The notes: generated by a model from the letters alone, not told the origin. A stretch of DNA of 64,000 bases from an uncultured Eubacterium sp. (GCA_900539325.1 UQCC01000004.1:1-64000), one strand, 5' to 3'. Positions 1 through 9,186 are shown, numbered from the stretch's first letter. A program made the numbers and translations.

Positions 1-15
1 CATCGTACAGCAAAG

Positions 16-49
16 TTCGCAAGAAAACGAAATTCAGAACCTTTCTCAA
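16..49. repeat. 34-bp dispersed repeat, copy 1
   Basis: This stretch matches 51269-51302 over 34 bases with two mismatches. Both copies contain TTCGCAAGAAAACGAAATTC and end in TTTCTCAA. Both lie between genes, so this looks like a piece of a dispersed intergenic repeat rather than coding sequence. Its origin is unknown. Confidence 0.6.
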
Positions 50-58
50 CAGCCTGCG

Positions 59-116
59 GCGTGTCAAAACACTTTTTCGACACGCTGAAACCTCTCGAAA
101 AATCGGGAGGTTTTTT
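59..116 (+). terminator. two hairpins and a T-run before mreB (probable terminator of an upstream gene)
   Basis: GCGTGTC (59-65) pairs with GACACGC (79-85). A second stem, AACCTCTCG with CGGGAGGTT (89-112), is followed by six T. The second hairpin looks like an intrinsic terminator for a gene left of the window. No coding region is supported in bases 1-224. Confidence 0.6.
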
Positions 117-154
117 GTATAATTTGACAAAATTATTAATTTTTAAAATATTTG

Positions 155-183
155 TTGAGATTAGTTATTTTATATTATATAAT
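155..183 (+). promoter_or_regulatory. sigma-A type promoter for mreB
   Basis: TTGAGA (155-160), 17 bases, then TATAAT (178-183). The predicted transcript start near 190 favours the mreB start at 225 over the ATG at 195. A TTGACA at 124-129 lacks a well-spaced -10 box. Confidence 0.6.
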
Positions 184-224
184 AATTAATTGATATGAAA
201 TTTATTAGGAAAGCGGGATTTAAA

Positions 225-1205
225 ATGCTTTTTTCACGAGATATAGGTATCGACCTTGGTACTTCAAATACAAAAGTAACCGATAAAAAGGGTCATATAA
301 TAATTAACGAGCCGTCTGTTGTTGCTGTTGATGTAAAATCAAAGAGGGTGCTTGCAACAGGCAATGAGGCTAAAAAAATGATTGGCAGAACGCCGGGTTC
401 TATTGTTGCTGTTCGTCCTATGAAAGCCGGTGTTATTGCCGACTTTGATATGACAGCCGATATGCTTCACGATTTTATGGACCGTTCAACATCACGCAAT
501 GTTTTTACAAAAACAAGAGTTGTTGTTTGCGTTCCGTCGGATGTAACGGAGGTTGAACGCAGAGCGGTAGAGGATGCCGTTCGTTCGGCAGGTGCTCAGG
601 AGGTTGAGCTTATAGAAGAATCTATGGCGGCGGCTCTCGGTGCAGGTCTTCCCGTATATGAGGCAACAGGTTCAATGATTATTGACATCGGCGGCGGTAC
701 AACTGATGTTGCCGTGTTGTCGCTTGGCGGTATTGCGTGTTGCAACAGCATTAAGGTCGGCGGTGAAGCTATGGATGACGCCATAGTTTCGTATATGCGT
801 AAAACGCATAATCTCCTTATTGGCGAGCGTACAGCAGAGGATATTAAACTTAAAATAGGCTCTGCTATGGAATACGACGGTGAGGCGGCTATGGAAGTAA
901 GAGGCAGAAATCTTAACGACGGACTTCCGGGAAGTGTTGAAATTACATCATCAGATATTCGTTCGGTCCTTGAAGAACCTGTAAGTCAAATCATTGCCGC
1001 AATTAAAGAAACGCTCGAAGTTACTTTGCCGGAACTTGCCGCAGATATTATCGACAGAGGTATATATCTTACAGGCGGTGCAAGTCAACTTCGTGGGCTT
1101 CGTGATTTGATTGAAAATGAAATTAAAATTCCTATTATTGTTCCTGAAAATTCAAACGATTGTGTTGCACTCGGCACATCAATCAAGCTTCGTCAGGCAA
1201 GATAA
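225..1205 (+). CDS. mreB: rod shape-determining protein MreB
   Basis: Actin-like ATPase that forms filaments under the membrane and directs lateral peptidoglycan synthesis. The protein opens with the phosphate-1 loop DIGIDLGTSNTKV. It also has the phosphate-2 motif DIGGGTTDVAVLSLGG and an adenosine motif LTGGASQLRGL near the C-terminus. At 326 residues it is close to the family's usual length of about 335. An in-frame ATG at 195 lies only 12 bases after the -10 box, so 225 is preferred; it gives the standard family N-terminus and has AGGAAAG upstream. It is the first gene of a four-gene elongasome operon with mreC, mreD and mrdA. Confidence 0.96.
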   Translation: MLFSRDIGIDLGTSNTKVTDKKGHIIINEPSVVAVDVKSKRVLATGNEAKKMIGRTPGSIVAVRPMKAGVIADFDMTADMLHDFMDRSTSRNVFTKTRVVVCVPSDVTEVERRAVEDAVRSAGAQEVELIEESMAAALGAGLPVYEATGSMIIDIGGGTTDVAVLSLGGIACCNSIKVGGEAMDDAIVSYMRKTHNLLIGERTAEDIKLKIGSAMEYDGEAAMEVRGRNLNDGLPGSVEITSSDIRSVLEEPVSQIIAAIKETLEVTLPELAADIIDRGIYLTGGASQLRGLRDLIENEIKIPIIVPENSNDCVALGTSIKLRQAR

Positions 1206-1220
1206 GAAAAGTGAAATAGT

Positions 1221-2054
1221 ATGAAAAATTTATTTAAGACAAAGCCGTTTAAATTGGTTGTGAGCATAATCGCCGTATTTTTAATCGGTGCACTTATTGC
1301 CGCCGCAAACGGTCACGGCGAAACCGCACAGTCAACCGTTGTCGGTACGATGTTTTATCCGGCTCATTATGTTGCACAAAAAATATCAAACGGCATCGAT
1401 AAAATTTCGGGTAATGTAAGCGGCAACGCTCAGTATGAAAAAGAAATACAAAATTTGCAATCGCAAATCGGAGATCTTCAGTCACAACTTGTTGATTACG
1501 AAAACCTGAAAAGACAAAATGAACTTTACAAAGATTTTCTCGGCGTTAAAGAAGAACACGAGGATTTTAAGTTTGTTGAGGCGTCCGTTATCGGCAGGGA
1601 CAGTGCGGATATATACAAATCGTTTACCGTGTCAAAGGGAACGGTCAACGGTGTTGCGGTCGGTGATGCCGTTATGTACGGCAAGTATCTTGTCGGCGTT
1701 GTGGATAAGGCTTATCCTACTTACAGCGTCATTAAGACCATACTTGACCCGGACTTTAATGTTTCCGCTTACGAGATTATTTCAAACGAAATATCTTATG
1801 TTACAGGCAATGCAACGCTTGCAAAGGATAATAAGTGCAAAATGGCAAATCTTGATGCCGCAACAAAAATAACAAACGAATCTATTATTTGCACCGCAGG
1901 TATCGGCGGAACCGTGCCAAAAGGATTGATTATCGGCACTGTTGATGAAATTGCAGACGAGTCAACCGATATTTCTTCTTATGCAATCATCACGCCGGGT
2001 GCTTCAATAGAAGAAATAAACACATGCTTTATACTTACGGATTACAAGAATTAA
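1221..2054 (+). CDS. mreC: rod shape-determining protein MreC
   Basis: Bitopic membrane protein that links MreB filaments to the external wall-synthesis enzymes, including PBP2. The 277-residue protein has an N-terminal membrane anchor (about residues 10-29), a coiled coil (about 72-105, rich in Q, L and E heptads) and a beta-barrel extracellular domain, which is the MreC layout. It starts 15 bases after mreB and is followed 9 bases later by mreD. No unusual feature was seen. Confidence 0.94.
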   Translation: MKNLFKTKPFKLVVSIIAVFLIGALIAAANGHGETAQSTVVGTMFYPAHYVAQKISNGIDKISGNVSGNAQYEKEIQNLQSQIGDLQSQLVDYENLKRQNELYKDFLGVKEEHEDFKFVEASVIGRDSADIYKSFTVSKGTVNGVAVGDAVMYGKYLVGVVDKAYPTYSVIKTILDPDFNVSAYEIISNEISYVTGNATLAKDNKCKMANLDAATKITNESIICTAGIGGTVPKGLIIGTVDEIADESTDISSYAIITPGASIEEINTCFILTDYKN

Positions 2055-2063
2055 GGAAAATCA

Positions 2064-2579
2064 ATGGAACTCACAAAAAAGGAACGAACAATTAAATATG
2101 TCGTTTATGCCGTGATTATCGCCGTGCTTTCGCTGCTTCAAAATGTCGGCGGCTTATGGTTTGAAATCGGCGGTGCAAGATGTTTCTTTCTTATTCCTGC
2201 GGCTGTGCTTTTGTCACTTGACGAGGATGAAAAAACAGCAGCTCTTATCGGCTTGTTTGCAGGCCTTTTGTGGGATATAACTGCGGCACATCATATGGGA
2301 TTTAACTGCTTGTTTATTATGGTTTCGTGCTATATTATGAGTATGCTTGTAACGCACCTTTTCAGGGCAACTTTTTGGGTCGGCACTGTCGGAGCGGTGT
2401 TGTTCACCTTCCTTTATGTGCTTATTTATTGGCTCATTTTTGTGTTGATAAAAGGCGGCGACGGTTCGGGAGTTGCATTTTTTAATTTTTATTTGCCGTC
2501 GTTTTTTTATACGGCTGTTATGACTGTTGTGATGAACATTGCTTTTGTTCCGCTTAAAAGAAAGCTCAATAAGGTATAA
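2064..2579 (+). CDS. mreD: rod shape-determining protein MreD
   Basis: Small integral membrane protein of the elongation machinery. It has 171 residues, almost all in about five hydrophobic segments, with a short charged start (MELTKKERTIKY). Sequence alone would be weak because MreD is poorly conserved. Its length, topology and position between mreC and a class B PBP make the call firm. The pattern GLFAGLLWDITAAHHMG fits the conserved mid-protein region of the family. Confidence 0.9.
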   Translation: MELTKKERTIKYVVYAVIIAVLSLLQNVGGLWFEIGGARCFFLIPAAVLLSLDEDEKTAALIGLFAGLLWDITAAHHMGFNCLFIMVSCYIMSMLVTHLFRATFWVGTVGAVLFTFLYVLIYWLIFVLIKGGDGSGVAFFNFYLPSFFYTAVMTVVMNIAFVPLKRKLNKV

Positions 2580-2617
2580 TATTAACATAACAAGATTTTA
2601 GGAAAGGAGAGCATGCA

Positions 2618-4645
2618 GTGGGTAACAGATATAAAAGTTCAAGAACAGTTGTTGCCGTTATTTTGGTAATTGCAACCTTGCTTGGTTTTGGCTATGACCT
2701 TTACAATATTCAAATAAAGAATAACGAATACTATGTTGCTCAAAGCAGTGCTGTCAAAACCTATACCGTATCTATTGAAGCGGCAAGGGGAGAAATTGTT
2801 GACCGTAACGGTAATACTCTTGTTACAAATCGCAAGGGAAACAGTATTATTCTTGATGCCGCATATTTTCCGAGTGCAAAAAACAATGATGCGAGAAATG
2901 CGATTATAATAAATTTAATAAAAGTTTTTAACAAAAATAAAGAAGAATATGTGCATAATCTTCCTCTTAAAATAGGCAAGAACGGCAAGATTAAGTTTTT
3001 TACAAAAAAAGACGATGAAAATTACGAGTCGGCTATAAAAACGATGAAAAGTAAGGATATGTTCAATCTTCAAGCATATGCTACCGCACAAAACTGTTTT
3101 GATGCGATGGTTGAAAAATACGGACTTGAAAAGTATGATACCAAGACTGCTCTTGCTATCGGTAATATCAGATATGAGCTTACAAGGTGTCTTTTTTCTG
3201 TTTCAAATCCTGTTACAATAGCCGATGATGTCAGCGACAAAACCGTTGCTCAAGTTAAGGAAAACAAAGCTATGTACAGAGGTGCCGATGTTCAGGTTGT
3301 GGCATATCGTTCGTATATCGACCCATCACTTGCTTCGCACATTATCGGTACTGTCAGAAAAATAAACGCCGAAGAATATGCCGAACTTAAGGACAGCGGA
3401 TACGGCATTAATGATGAAATAGGCGAATCCGGTATTGAAAAAGCGTGCGAAAGCGATTTGAGAGGCACTCCCGGTGAAAAGACTGTTACAATCGATGCTG
3501 AGGGAAATATTACGGAAACTATTACCAAAGAGCCTGTTCAGGGAGATACAATAGTTTTGACCATTGATAAAGATATGCAAAAAATCGCAGAACAAAAGCT
3601 TCGCAAAATCTGTCTTAAAACTTCAAGTGTCGCAACCGGTGCCGTTGTTGTTGAGGATGTTCACAGCGGTGAAATTTTGTCTGCGGCAAACTATCCAACC
3701 TTTAATTTGGATGAATATTATTCCGATTATAAAAAACTTGCTTCAAACAGTAAAAAGCCGCTTTTCAACCGTTTTGCAATGAGTGCCTTTGCTCCCGGTT
3801 CAACCTTTAAGCCGCTTATGGCTGTTGCCGGACTTGAGGAAGGCAAAATTACGAGAGATACCTATTTCTATTGTAACCATACTTTTAAAATTTCGGATAT
3901 GACCTTTAAGTGTACAGGTTCCCACGGCGGACTTAATGTAGAAGGTGCACTTGAACATTCTTGTAATATTTTCTTTTATAATACTTCTCAAAGACTTGGC
4001 ATTGACCTTATGAATAAGTATGGCAAAATGTTTGGCTTGGGTCAAAAAACAGGTGTTGAGATTCCCGAATCAAAGGGTATTATGGCAGGCCCTGAGTACA
4101 GAAAAAAGTTTGATATGGTTTGGCGACCGGGCGATACCGTTCAGTGTTCTATCGGACAGTCAGATAACCTTTTAACTCCGCTTCAACTTGCAAATTACTG
4201 TGCAACAATCGCAAACGGCGGTACAAGATACAAAACTCATTTTGTAAAATCAAAAATTTCTTCCGCAACAGGTGCTGTTAACGAAACAGGCATAACGGTT
4301 GAAGAAGAAACAGGTGTAAGTCAAAAGACTTTTGATATTGTAAAATCGGGTATGCGTCGTGTATCACTTTACGGCGGACCTAACAGGGTGTTTAATAAGC
4401 TCAGCGTTAAAACGGCTTGTAAGACCGGTACATCTCAGGTAGTTGTAAACGGCATTAAGCATAACAACGGTTTCCTTATTACATTTGCTCCGTATGATAA
4501 TCCCGAAATCAGTATCGGTTCGTCTATCGAAACAGCAGGTTCAGGTTCGTCAACGGCGGAAATCACTGCGGCGATTATAGATTATTATTACAGCAATAAT
4601 AATAAGGAGGAGAAAGCAAAGACCGATTCTACTCTTTTGCAGTAA
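2618..4645 (+). CDS. mrdA: penicillin-binding protein 2 (class B transpeptidase)
   Basis: DD-transpeptidase that crosslinks peptidoglycan during lateral elongation and is anchored in the membrane by a segment at about residues 11-29. Catalytic motifs are visible: STFK with the nucleophile Ser395, SCN at 448-450, and KTGT from Lys602. The start is GTG at 2618, seven bases after a strong GGAAAGGAGA site; the ATG at 2613 is out of frame. With 675 residues it is a normal class B enzyme. Its place after mreBCD identifies it as the elongasome PBP rather than the divisome one. Confidence 0.93.
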   Translation: MGNRYKSSRTVVAVILVIATLLGFGYDLYNIQIKNNEYYVAQSSAVKTYTVSIEAARGEIVDRNGNTLVTNRKGNSIILDAAYFPSAKNNDARNAIIINLIKVFNKNKEEYVHNLPLKIGKNGKIKFFTKKDDENYESAIKTMKSKDMFNLQAYATAQNCFDAMVEKYGLEKYDTKTALAIGNIRYELTRCLFSVSNPVTIADDVSDKTVAQVKENKAMYRGADVQVVAYRSYIDPSLASHIIGTVRKINAEEYAELKDSGYGINDEIGESGIEKACESDLRGTPGEKTVTIDAEGNITETITKEPVQGDTIVLTIDKDMQKIAEQKLRKICLKTSSVATGAVVVEDVHSGEILSAANYPTFNLDEYYSDYKKLASNSKKPLFNRFAMSAFAPGSTFKPLMAVAGLEEGKITRDTYFYCNHTFKISDMTFKCTGSHGGLNVEGALEHSCNIFFYNTSQRLGIDLMNKYGKMFGLGQKTGVEIPESKGIMAGPEYRKKFDMVWRPGDTVQCSIGQSDNLLTPLQLANYCATIANGGTRYKTHFVKSKISSATGAVNETGITVEEETGVSQKTFDIVKSGMRRVSLYGGPNRVFNKLSVKTACKTGTSQVVVNGIKHNNGFLITFAPYDNPEISIGSSIETAGSGSSTAEITAAIIDYYYSNNNKEEKAKTDSTLLQ

Positions 4646-4662
4646 AAAACTTCAAAAAAATC

Positions 4663-4690
4663 TTGAAAATTCGCTATAATATGGTATTAT
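4663..4690 (+). promoter_or_regulatory. candidate promoter for mgsA
   Basis: TTGAAA (4663-4668), 16 bases, TATTAT (4685-4690), in the 105-base gap between mrdA and mgsA. The area is very AT-rich, so alternative -10 boxes exist (for example TATAAT at 4692-4697). Confidence 0.45.
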
Positions 4691-4750
4691 ATATAATATA
4701 AAGATTTAAAATGAGATATTATGATAACTTTTAATTTAGGAGAGGGTATT

Positions 4751-5167
4751 ATGAACATTGCACTTATAGCACACGATGCAAAAAAAGAACTTTTGGTTCA
4801 GTTTTGCATTGCATACTGCGGAATTATCAGTCGACACGATGTTTGCGCAACGGGCACAACAGGCAAGCTTGTAAAAGAAGCAACAGGCTTGGAAATTAAT
4901 TGCTTTTTGAGTGGCGCACAGGGTGGCGGACAGCAGATTGCAAGCCGTATTGCGTGCAATGAAATCGACCTCTTGATTTTCTTCAGAGATCCGCTTAATC
5001 CAAAACCTCACGAACCTAACGATAACGATTTGCTTCGCCTTTGCGATGTGCACAATATTCCGTTTGCAACAAACATCGCTACTGCCGAGGCACTTATCAG
5101 AGGTGTTGAAAGAGGCGACTTTGAATGGAGAGAAATTGTTAACCCAAGATATAATCAAAAAAAGTAA
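4751..5167 (+). CDS. mgsA: methylglyoxal synthase
   Basis: Converts dihydroxyacetone phosphate to methylglyoxal and phosphate, a bypass that relieves sugar-phosphate stress. The 138-residue protein matches the short family form. It begins MNIALIAHDAKKELLVQF and contains the catalytic-region motifs GAQGGGQQIASRI and FFRDPLNPKPHEPND. The start at 4751 follows AGGAGAGG; an in-frame ATG at 4721 would add ten residues not seen in the family and has no good binding site. It probably has its own promoter, and a hairpin follows at 5187-5211. Confidence 0.93.
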   Translation: MNIALIAHDAKKELLVQFCIAYCGIISRHDVCATGTTGKLVKEATGLEINCFLSGAQGGGQQIASRIACNEIDLLIFFRDPLNPKPHEPNDNDLLRLCDVHNIPFATNIATAEALIRGVERGDFEWREIVNPRYNQKK

Positions 5168-5186
5168 TTTCATAAATTGTAATAAC

Positions 5187-5211
5187 GAGGTGCAAGAAAA
5201 ACTTGCACCTC
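5187..5211 (+). terminator. perfect hairpin between mgsA and hisS
   Basis: GAGGTGCAAG pairs perfectly with CTTGCACCTC across a five-A loop. The following sequence (AAATGTTGT) is not a T-run, so this may be an attenuating or RNA-stabilising hairpin rather than a full terminator. Confidence 0.4.
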
Positions 5212-5236
5212 AAATGTTGTATATAGGAGAACAGTT

Positions 5237-6586
5237 ATGGCACTTATAACAAAAGCTATCAAGGGCACAAAGGATGTTTTGCCGTCCGAAGTGTACAAAA
5301 ATCAATATATTGAGGCTACTTGCCTTACAGTTGCCGAAAATTTCGGCTACAAGGAAATGAGAACTCCTGTGTTTGAACATACCGAACTTTTTCAAAGAGG
5401 TGTGGGTGACACAACAGATGTCGTACAAAAAGAGATGTACACATTTGACGACAAGGGCGGTCGTTCAATCACTCTTCGTCCGGAGGGCACAGCAGGTGCG
5501 GCAAGATCATTTTTGGAAAACGGTCTTTCAAACGAGGCTCTTCCTCAAAAAATTTGCTATCTCACTTCTTGCTATCGCTATGAAAAGCCACAGGCAGGCA
5601 GACTTCGTGAATTCCACCAATTCGGCATTGAGTGCTTCGGTGCAACTTCACCGCTTGCAGATGCAGAGATGATTGCTCTTGCAAAGCAGATTTTTCATGA
5701 ACTCGGCGTAAAGGATTTGCACCTTGAACTTAATTCAATCGGCTGTCCAACATGCCGTGCGGAATATCACAAAGCACTCAAGGAATATTTTGCTTCAAGA
5801 GTTGACGAGCTTTGCGATACCTGCCGTGACAGACTTGACCGCAACCCAATGCGTATTTTGGATTGTAAAAGCCCTGTTTGCAGCGAAATTGCAAAAGACG
5901 CTCCGGTTGTTCTTGATTATCTTTGTGACGAGTGCAAGGAGCATTTTGAAAAGACAAAGAGCTACCTTGACGCAATGAATATCGAATATATCGTAAATCC
6001 TCAAATCGTAAGAGGACTTGATTATTATACAAAAACCGTATTTGAATTTGTCGCCGATTCTATCGGTGCACAGGGCACTGTTTGCGGCGGCGGCAGATAT
6101 GACGGACTCATCGAGGAACTCGGCGGTCAGCACACACCGTCGCTCGGCTTCGCTATGGGACTTGAACGACTTCAGCTTGTTATGGAAGCACAGGGTTGCG
6201 AATTTCCTGAACCGTCCCGTCCTGATTTGTTCATCGTTGCCATGGGCGACAAGGCAACTCTCAAAGCGGTGGAAATTGCAAAAGATATGCGTGACGAGGG
6301 ATACAGCGTTGTTTATGATTTGAACGGCAGATCACTCCGTGCGCAGATGAAATATGCCGACAAGATTAATGCAAAATACAATGTTGTTATCGGCGACAAT
6401 GAGGTGGATACAAAATCGGCGGTCCTCAAGGATATGGCGACAGGCGAGCAAAGCGATATCAGCCTTGAAACCTTTGTTTCGGGTTTTTACAGCATAACAC
6501 TCGACAGTCAGCTTAAAGATTTGGAAATTAACGGCGAGGCGTTCGATTTTAATTCACTGTTTCTCGGAGGACAAAATAATGACTAA
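5237..6586 (+). CDS. hisS: histidine--tRNA ligase
   Basis: Class II aminoacyl-tRNA synthetase that charges tRNA-His. Motif 2 is seen as CYRYEKPQAGRLREFHQFG, the histidine-binding signature as RGLDYYTKTVFEF and motif 3 as SLGFAMGLERL. A C-terminal anticodon-binding domain follows from about residue 335. Length (449) is typical; the last 40 residues form a slightly extended tail. The start has AGGAGA eight bases upstream. It overlaps aspS by eight bases, so the two are co-transcribed and probably translationally coupled. Confidence 0.96.
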   Translation: MALITKAIKGTKDVLPSEVYKNQYIEATCLTVAENFGYKEMRTPVFEHTELFQRGVGDTTDVVQKEMYTFDDKGGRSITLRPEGTAGAARSFLENGLSNEALPQKICYLTSCYRYEKPQAGRLREFHQFGIECFGATSPLADAEMIALAKQIFHELGVKDLHLELNSIGCPTCRAEYHKALKEYFASRVDELCDTCRDRLDRNPMRILDCKSPVCSEIAKDAPVVLDYLCDECKEHFEKTKSYLDAMNIEYIVNPQIVRGLDYYTKTVFEFVADSIGAQGTVCGGGRYDGLIEELGGQHTPSLGFAMGLERLQLVMEAQGCEFPEPSRPDLFIVAMGDKATLKAVEIAKDMRDEGYSVVYDLNGRSLRAQMKYADKINAKYNVVIGDNEVDTKSAVLKDMATGEQSDISLETFVSGFYSITLDSQLKDLEINGEAFDFNSLFLGGQNND

Positions 6587-8369
6587 TTCAATTAAGGGTA
6601 TGAAACGCACAGATTATTGTGCAAAGTTTGACATCTCAAATGTCGGTCAAACAATCACTGTTTTTGGCTGGGTACAGCGTCAAAGAGATTTGGGCAACCT
6701 CATCTTTATTGATTTGCGTGACAGAACAGGTATCATTCAGCTTTCATTCAACGACCAAACAGACAGAGCAATTTTTGCCGATGCACAGTCGGTAAGAAGT
6801 GAATATGTTGTTGCCGCAACAGGTGTTGTTGCAGAGAGAGAAAGCAAGAACAAGGATATTCCGACGGGTGAAATCGAGGTTATCGTAAACGATTTTCGTA
6901 TTGTTTCAAAGGCAAAAACTCCTCCTTTCGAGATTGAAAAGAGCGAGAAGGTTGGTGATGAAACCACTCTTAAATACAGATACCTCAATCTTCGTAACGA
7001 AAAGCTTACAAAGAACATTCTTATGCGTCACAAAATTGCAAAGATTGCCAGAGAGTATTTCTATGCAAACGACTTTATTGAGATTGAAACTCCGATGATG
7101 ATTAAGTCAACTCCGGAGGGTGCTCGTGACTATGTTGTTCCGTCAAGAATTCACAACGGCAAGTTTTATGCTTTGCCGCAGTCACCGCAGATTTATAAGC
7201 AACTTACAATGATTGCAGGCTTTGACAGATACATTCAGCTTGCCCGTTGCTTCCGTGATGAGGACTTGCGTGCAGACCGTCAGCCTGAATTTACTCAAAT
7301 CGACCTTGAAATGAGTTTCGTTGATTGTGACGATATTATGGATATGGCAGAGGGCTTTATCTCAAAACTTATGAAGGAAACTATTGATGTAAACATTGAT
7401 GCTCCGCTTCCTCGTATGACTTTTGCCGACGCTATGAACAAATACGGCTCAGACAAGCCTGATACTCGTTTTGATATGCTTATCGAGGATATTTCCGATT
7501 GGGCAGACAAAACCGATTTTGTTGTGTTTAAGAGTGCAATTGCAGACGGTGGTGCTGTTAAGGCTATTGTTGCAAAGAATGCCGCTTCAACATACACAAG
7601 AAAGAAAATTGACAAGCTCACAGAGCTTGCAAAGGGTATCGGTGCAAAGGGTCTTGCTTATGTTCGTTGGGCAGATGAAACACCAAATTGCTCGTTTGCA
7701 AAATTCCTCAAGGACGGCGAACTTGAAGAACTCCTTTCAACTCTCGGTGCAGAGCAGGGCGATGTTGTTCTTATCGTTAGCGACAAAACACGCAAGGCTC
7801 TCACAATTATGGGCGCACTTCGTCTTGCAGTTGCCAAAGAACTTGACCTCATTCCGCAAGGTAAGTGGAATTTCCTTTGGATTACAGAAATGCCGTTCTT
7901 TGAAATGGACGAGGAAATAGGCGAGTGGGTTGCCGCTCACCATCCGTTCACAATGCCTATGGAGGAGAGTATTCAGTATCTCGACACCGACAAGTCAAAG
8001 GTTAAGGCACAGGCGTTTGACCTTGTACTCAACGGCACAGAACTTTCATCAGGCTCAATGAGAATTACCGATTGCGAGCTTCAAACCAAGATGTTTGAAC
8101 TTCTCGGAATGGAGCAGGAAGAAATTGATGCAAAGTTCGGCTTCCTTGTTGATGCTTATCACTATGCCGCTCCGCCTCACGGTGGTATGGGTATCGGTCT
8201 TGACCGTCTTGCAATGCTCATCTGCGGTGCTGATTCGCTCCGTGATGTTATCGCATTCCCTAAGGTACAAAATGCAAGTGAACTTATGAGCGGTGCTCCG
8301 TCATATATTGATGATGTTCAACTCGGCGAACTTGGAATTGATATTAAGGCGAGTGAAGACGATGAGTGA
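6579..8369 (+). CDS. aspS: aspartate--tRNA ligase (bacterial type)
   Basis: Class II synthetase that charges tRNA-Asp. It has an N-terminal OB-fold anticodon domain (VFGWVQRQRDLGNLIFIDLR), a catalytic core with motif 2 FRDEDLRADRQPEFTQIDLE, and motif 3 GMGIGLDRLAMLI. The GAD insertion domain marking bacterial enzymes lies between about residues 280 and 420. At 596 residues the length is standard. The gene overlaps hisS at its start and yfbR at its end (ATGAGTGA), so three genes form one tight operon. The sequence alone does not tell whether it also charges tRNA-Asn. Confidence 0.96.
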   Translation: MTNSIKGMKRTDYCAKFDISNVGQTITVFGWVQRQRDLGNLIFIDLRDRTGIIQLSFNDQTDRAIFADAQSVRSEYVVAATGVVAERESKNKDIPTGEIEVIVNDFRIVSKAKTPPFEIEKSEKVGDETTLKYRYLNLRNEKLTKNILMRHKIAKIAREYFYANDFIEIETPMMIKSTPEGARDYVVPSRIHNGKFYALPQSPQIYKQLTMIAGFDRYIQLARCFRDEDLRADRQPEFTQIDLEMSFVDCDDIMDMAEGFISKLMKETIDVNIDAPLPRMTFADAMNKYGSDKPDTRFDMLIEDISDWADKTDFVVFKSAIADGGAVKAIVAKNAASTYTRKKIDKLTELAKGIGAKGLAYVRWADETPNCSFAKFLKDGELEELLSTLGAEQGDVVLIVSDKTRKALTIMGALRLAVAKELDLIPQGKWNFLWITEMPFFEMDEEIGEWVAAHHPFTMPMEESIQYLDTDKSKVKAQAFDLVLNGTELSSGSMRITDCELQTKMFELLGMEQEEIDAKFGFLVDAYHYAAPPHGGMGIGLDRLAMLICGADSLRDVIAFPKVQNASELMSGAPSYIDDVQLGELGIDIKASEDDE

Positions 8370-8952
8370 TAATTACAGCTTTTTCGCAATGGTCAATAGA
8401 ATGAAGTATATTGACCGCTGGGCACTTATGCCGAACACTCAAAAGGAAAATATTGCCGAGCACAGCCACAGCGTTGCTGTTATTGCACACGCACTTGCAC
8501 TTATCGGCAAAAAGGAATTTGGCAAGGATTATGACGAAAACCGTGTCGCCGTGCTTGCGTTGTATCACGATACAACCGAGGTTATCACAGGCGATATGCC
8601 AACTCCCGTTAAGTATTATAATGATGATATAAAAAGTGTTTATAAGGATATAGAGGCTGTTGCGGGTCAACGACTTCTTGCAATGCTCCCTGATGATTAC
8701 AGGGCAGAATATAACTCTTTGTTCGAGCCGAACGAGGACGAAAAAGAGTTGTGGAAACTTGTTAAGGCTGCCGATAAAATCTCGGCTCTTATCAAGTGCA
8801 TTGAGGAAAACAGAATGGGCAATAGAGAATTTGACATTGCCCTCAAGGCGCAGGAACAAAAAATCGCCGACATTGATATGCCGGAGGTAAAATACTTCTC
8901 CGACCACTTTCTCAAAGCCTATTACCTCACCCTTGACGAACACACAAAATAA
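8362..8952 (+). CDS. yfbR: HD-domain 5'-deoxynucleotidase, YfbR-like
   Basis: Predicted metal-dependent nucleotidase that dephosphorylates deoxynucleoside monophosphates. The 196-residue protein starts MSDNYSFFAMVNRMKYIDRW and shows the YfbR signatures RWALMPNTQKENIAEHS, YHDTTEVITGDMPTPVKYY and KAADKISALIKCIEEN. Together these supply the HD metal-binding histidines and aspartates. The start at 8362 overlaps the aspS stop by eight bases; upstream in-frame ATGs lie inside aspS and would add a non-family extension. A role in nucleotide homeostasis is known for the family; the link to tRNA synthetases is only by operon. Confidence 0.88.
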   Translation: MSDNYSFFAMVNRMKYIDRWALMPNTQKENIAEHSHSVAVIAHALALIGKKEFGKDYDENRVAVLALYHDTTEVITGDMPTPVKYYNDDIKSVYKDIEAVAGQRLLAMLPDDYRAEYNSLFEPNEDEKELWKLVKAADKISALIKCIEENRMGNREFDIALKAQEQKIADIDMPEVKYFSDHFLKAYYLTLDEHTK

Positions 8953-8978
8953 ATATAAATTATACAAACCGACTAAGG

Positions 8979-9034
8979 CTCCCCTTTTAATGCTATAAAG
9001 GGGAGCTGTCGCATTTTATATGCGACTGAGGGGT
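8979..9034. repeat. two-hairpin intergenic repeat (element A, copy 1)
   Basis: CTCCCCTTT pairs with AAAGGGGAG around a short loop. CTGTCGCA and TGCGAC then form a second stem, followed by TGAGGGGTT. The copy at 51137-51184 has the same architecture (stem, GTGGC/CTGTC joint, second stem, GACNGAGNGRTT end) with different stem sequences. This is typical of a small non-coding repeat family in Clostridia. Confidence 0.6.
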
Positions 9035-9054
9035 TAAACGGTAAATATAGATTT

Positions 9055-9102
9055 GTAGGGGAAGATATTATCTTCCCGTAGGCGAACGCAGTTCGCCCCT
9101 AC
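9055..9102. repeat. three-way-junction repeat (element B, copy 1)
   Basis: GTAGGGG (9055-9061) pairs with CCCCTAC (9096-9102). Between them are two perfect hairpins, GGAAGAT/ATCTTCC and GGCGAAC/GTTCGCC. The result is a folded three-way junction. A shorter relative starting TTGTAGGGGACGGGC is at 57375-57402. No gene is present in 8953-9382. Confidence 0.6.
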
Positions 9103-9105
9103 GGT

Positions 9106-9145
9106 ACAAAAAAGAAGTCAGACAAATCCTGACTTCTTTTTTTGT
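9106..9145 (+). terminator. intrinsic terminator after yfbR
   Basis: ACAAAAAAGAAGTCAG pairs with CTGACTTCTTTTTTTGT around a seven-base loop. The stem's own T-tract gives a strong terminator on the + strand. It closes the hisS-aspS-yfbR operon. Confidence 0.8.
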
Positions 9146-9186
9146 GCCTACTTGCAATTAATGTGATATTATGATAAACTGAAAAT

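Noticed and set aside
195..224. mreB start at ATG 195
   Set aside because: It is 12 bases after the -10 box, leaving almost no 5' leader; 225 gives the family start.
4736..5173. 145-codon minus-strand frame across mgsA
   Set aside because: Antisense shadow of a clear methylglyoxal synthase gene.
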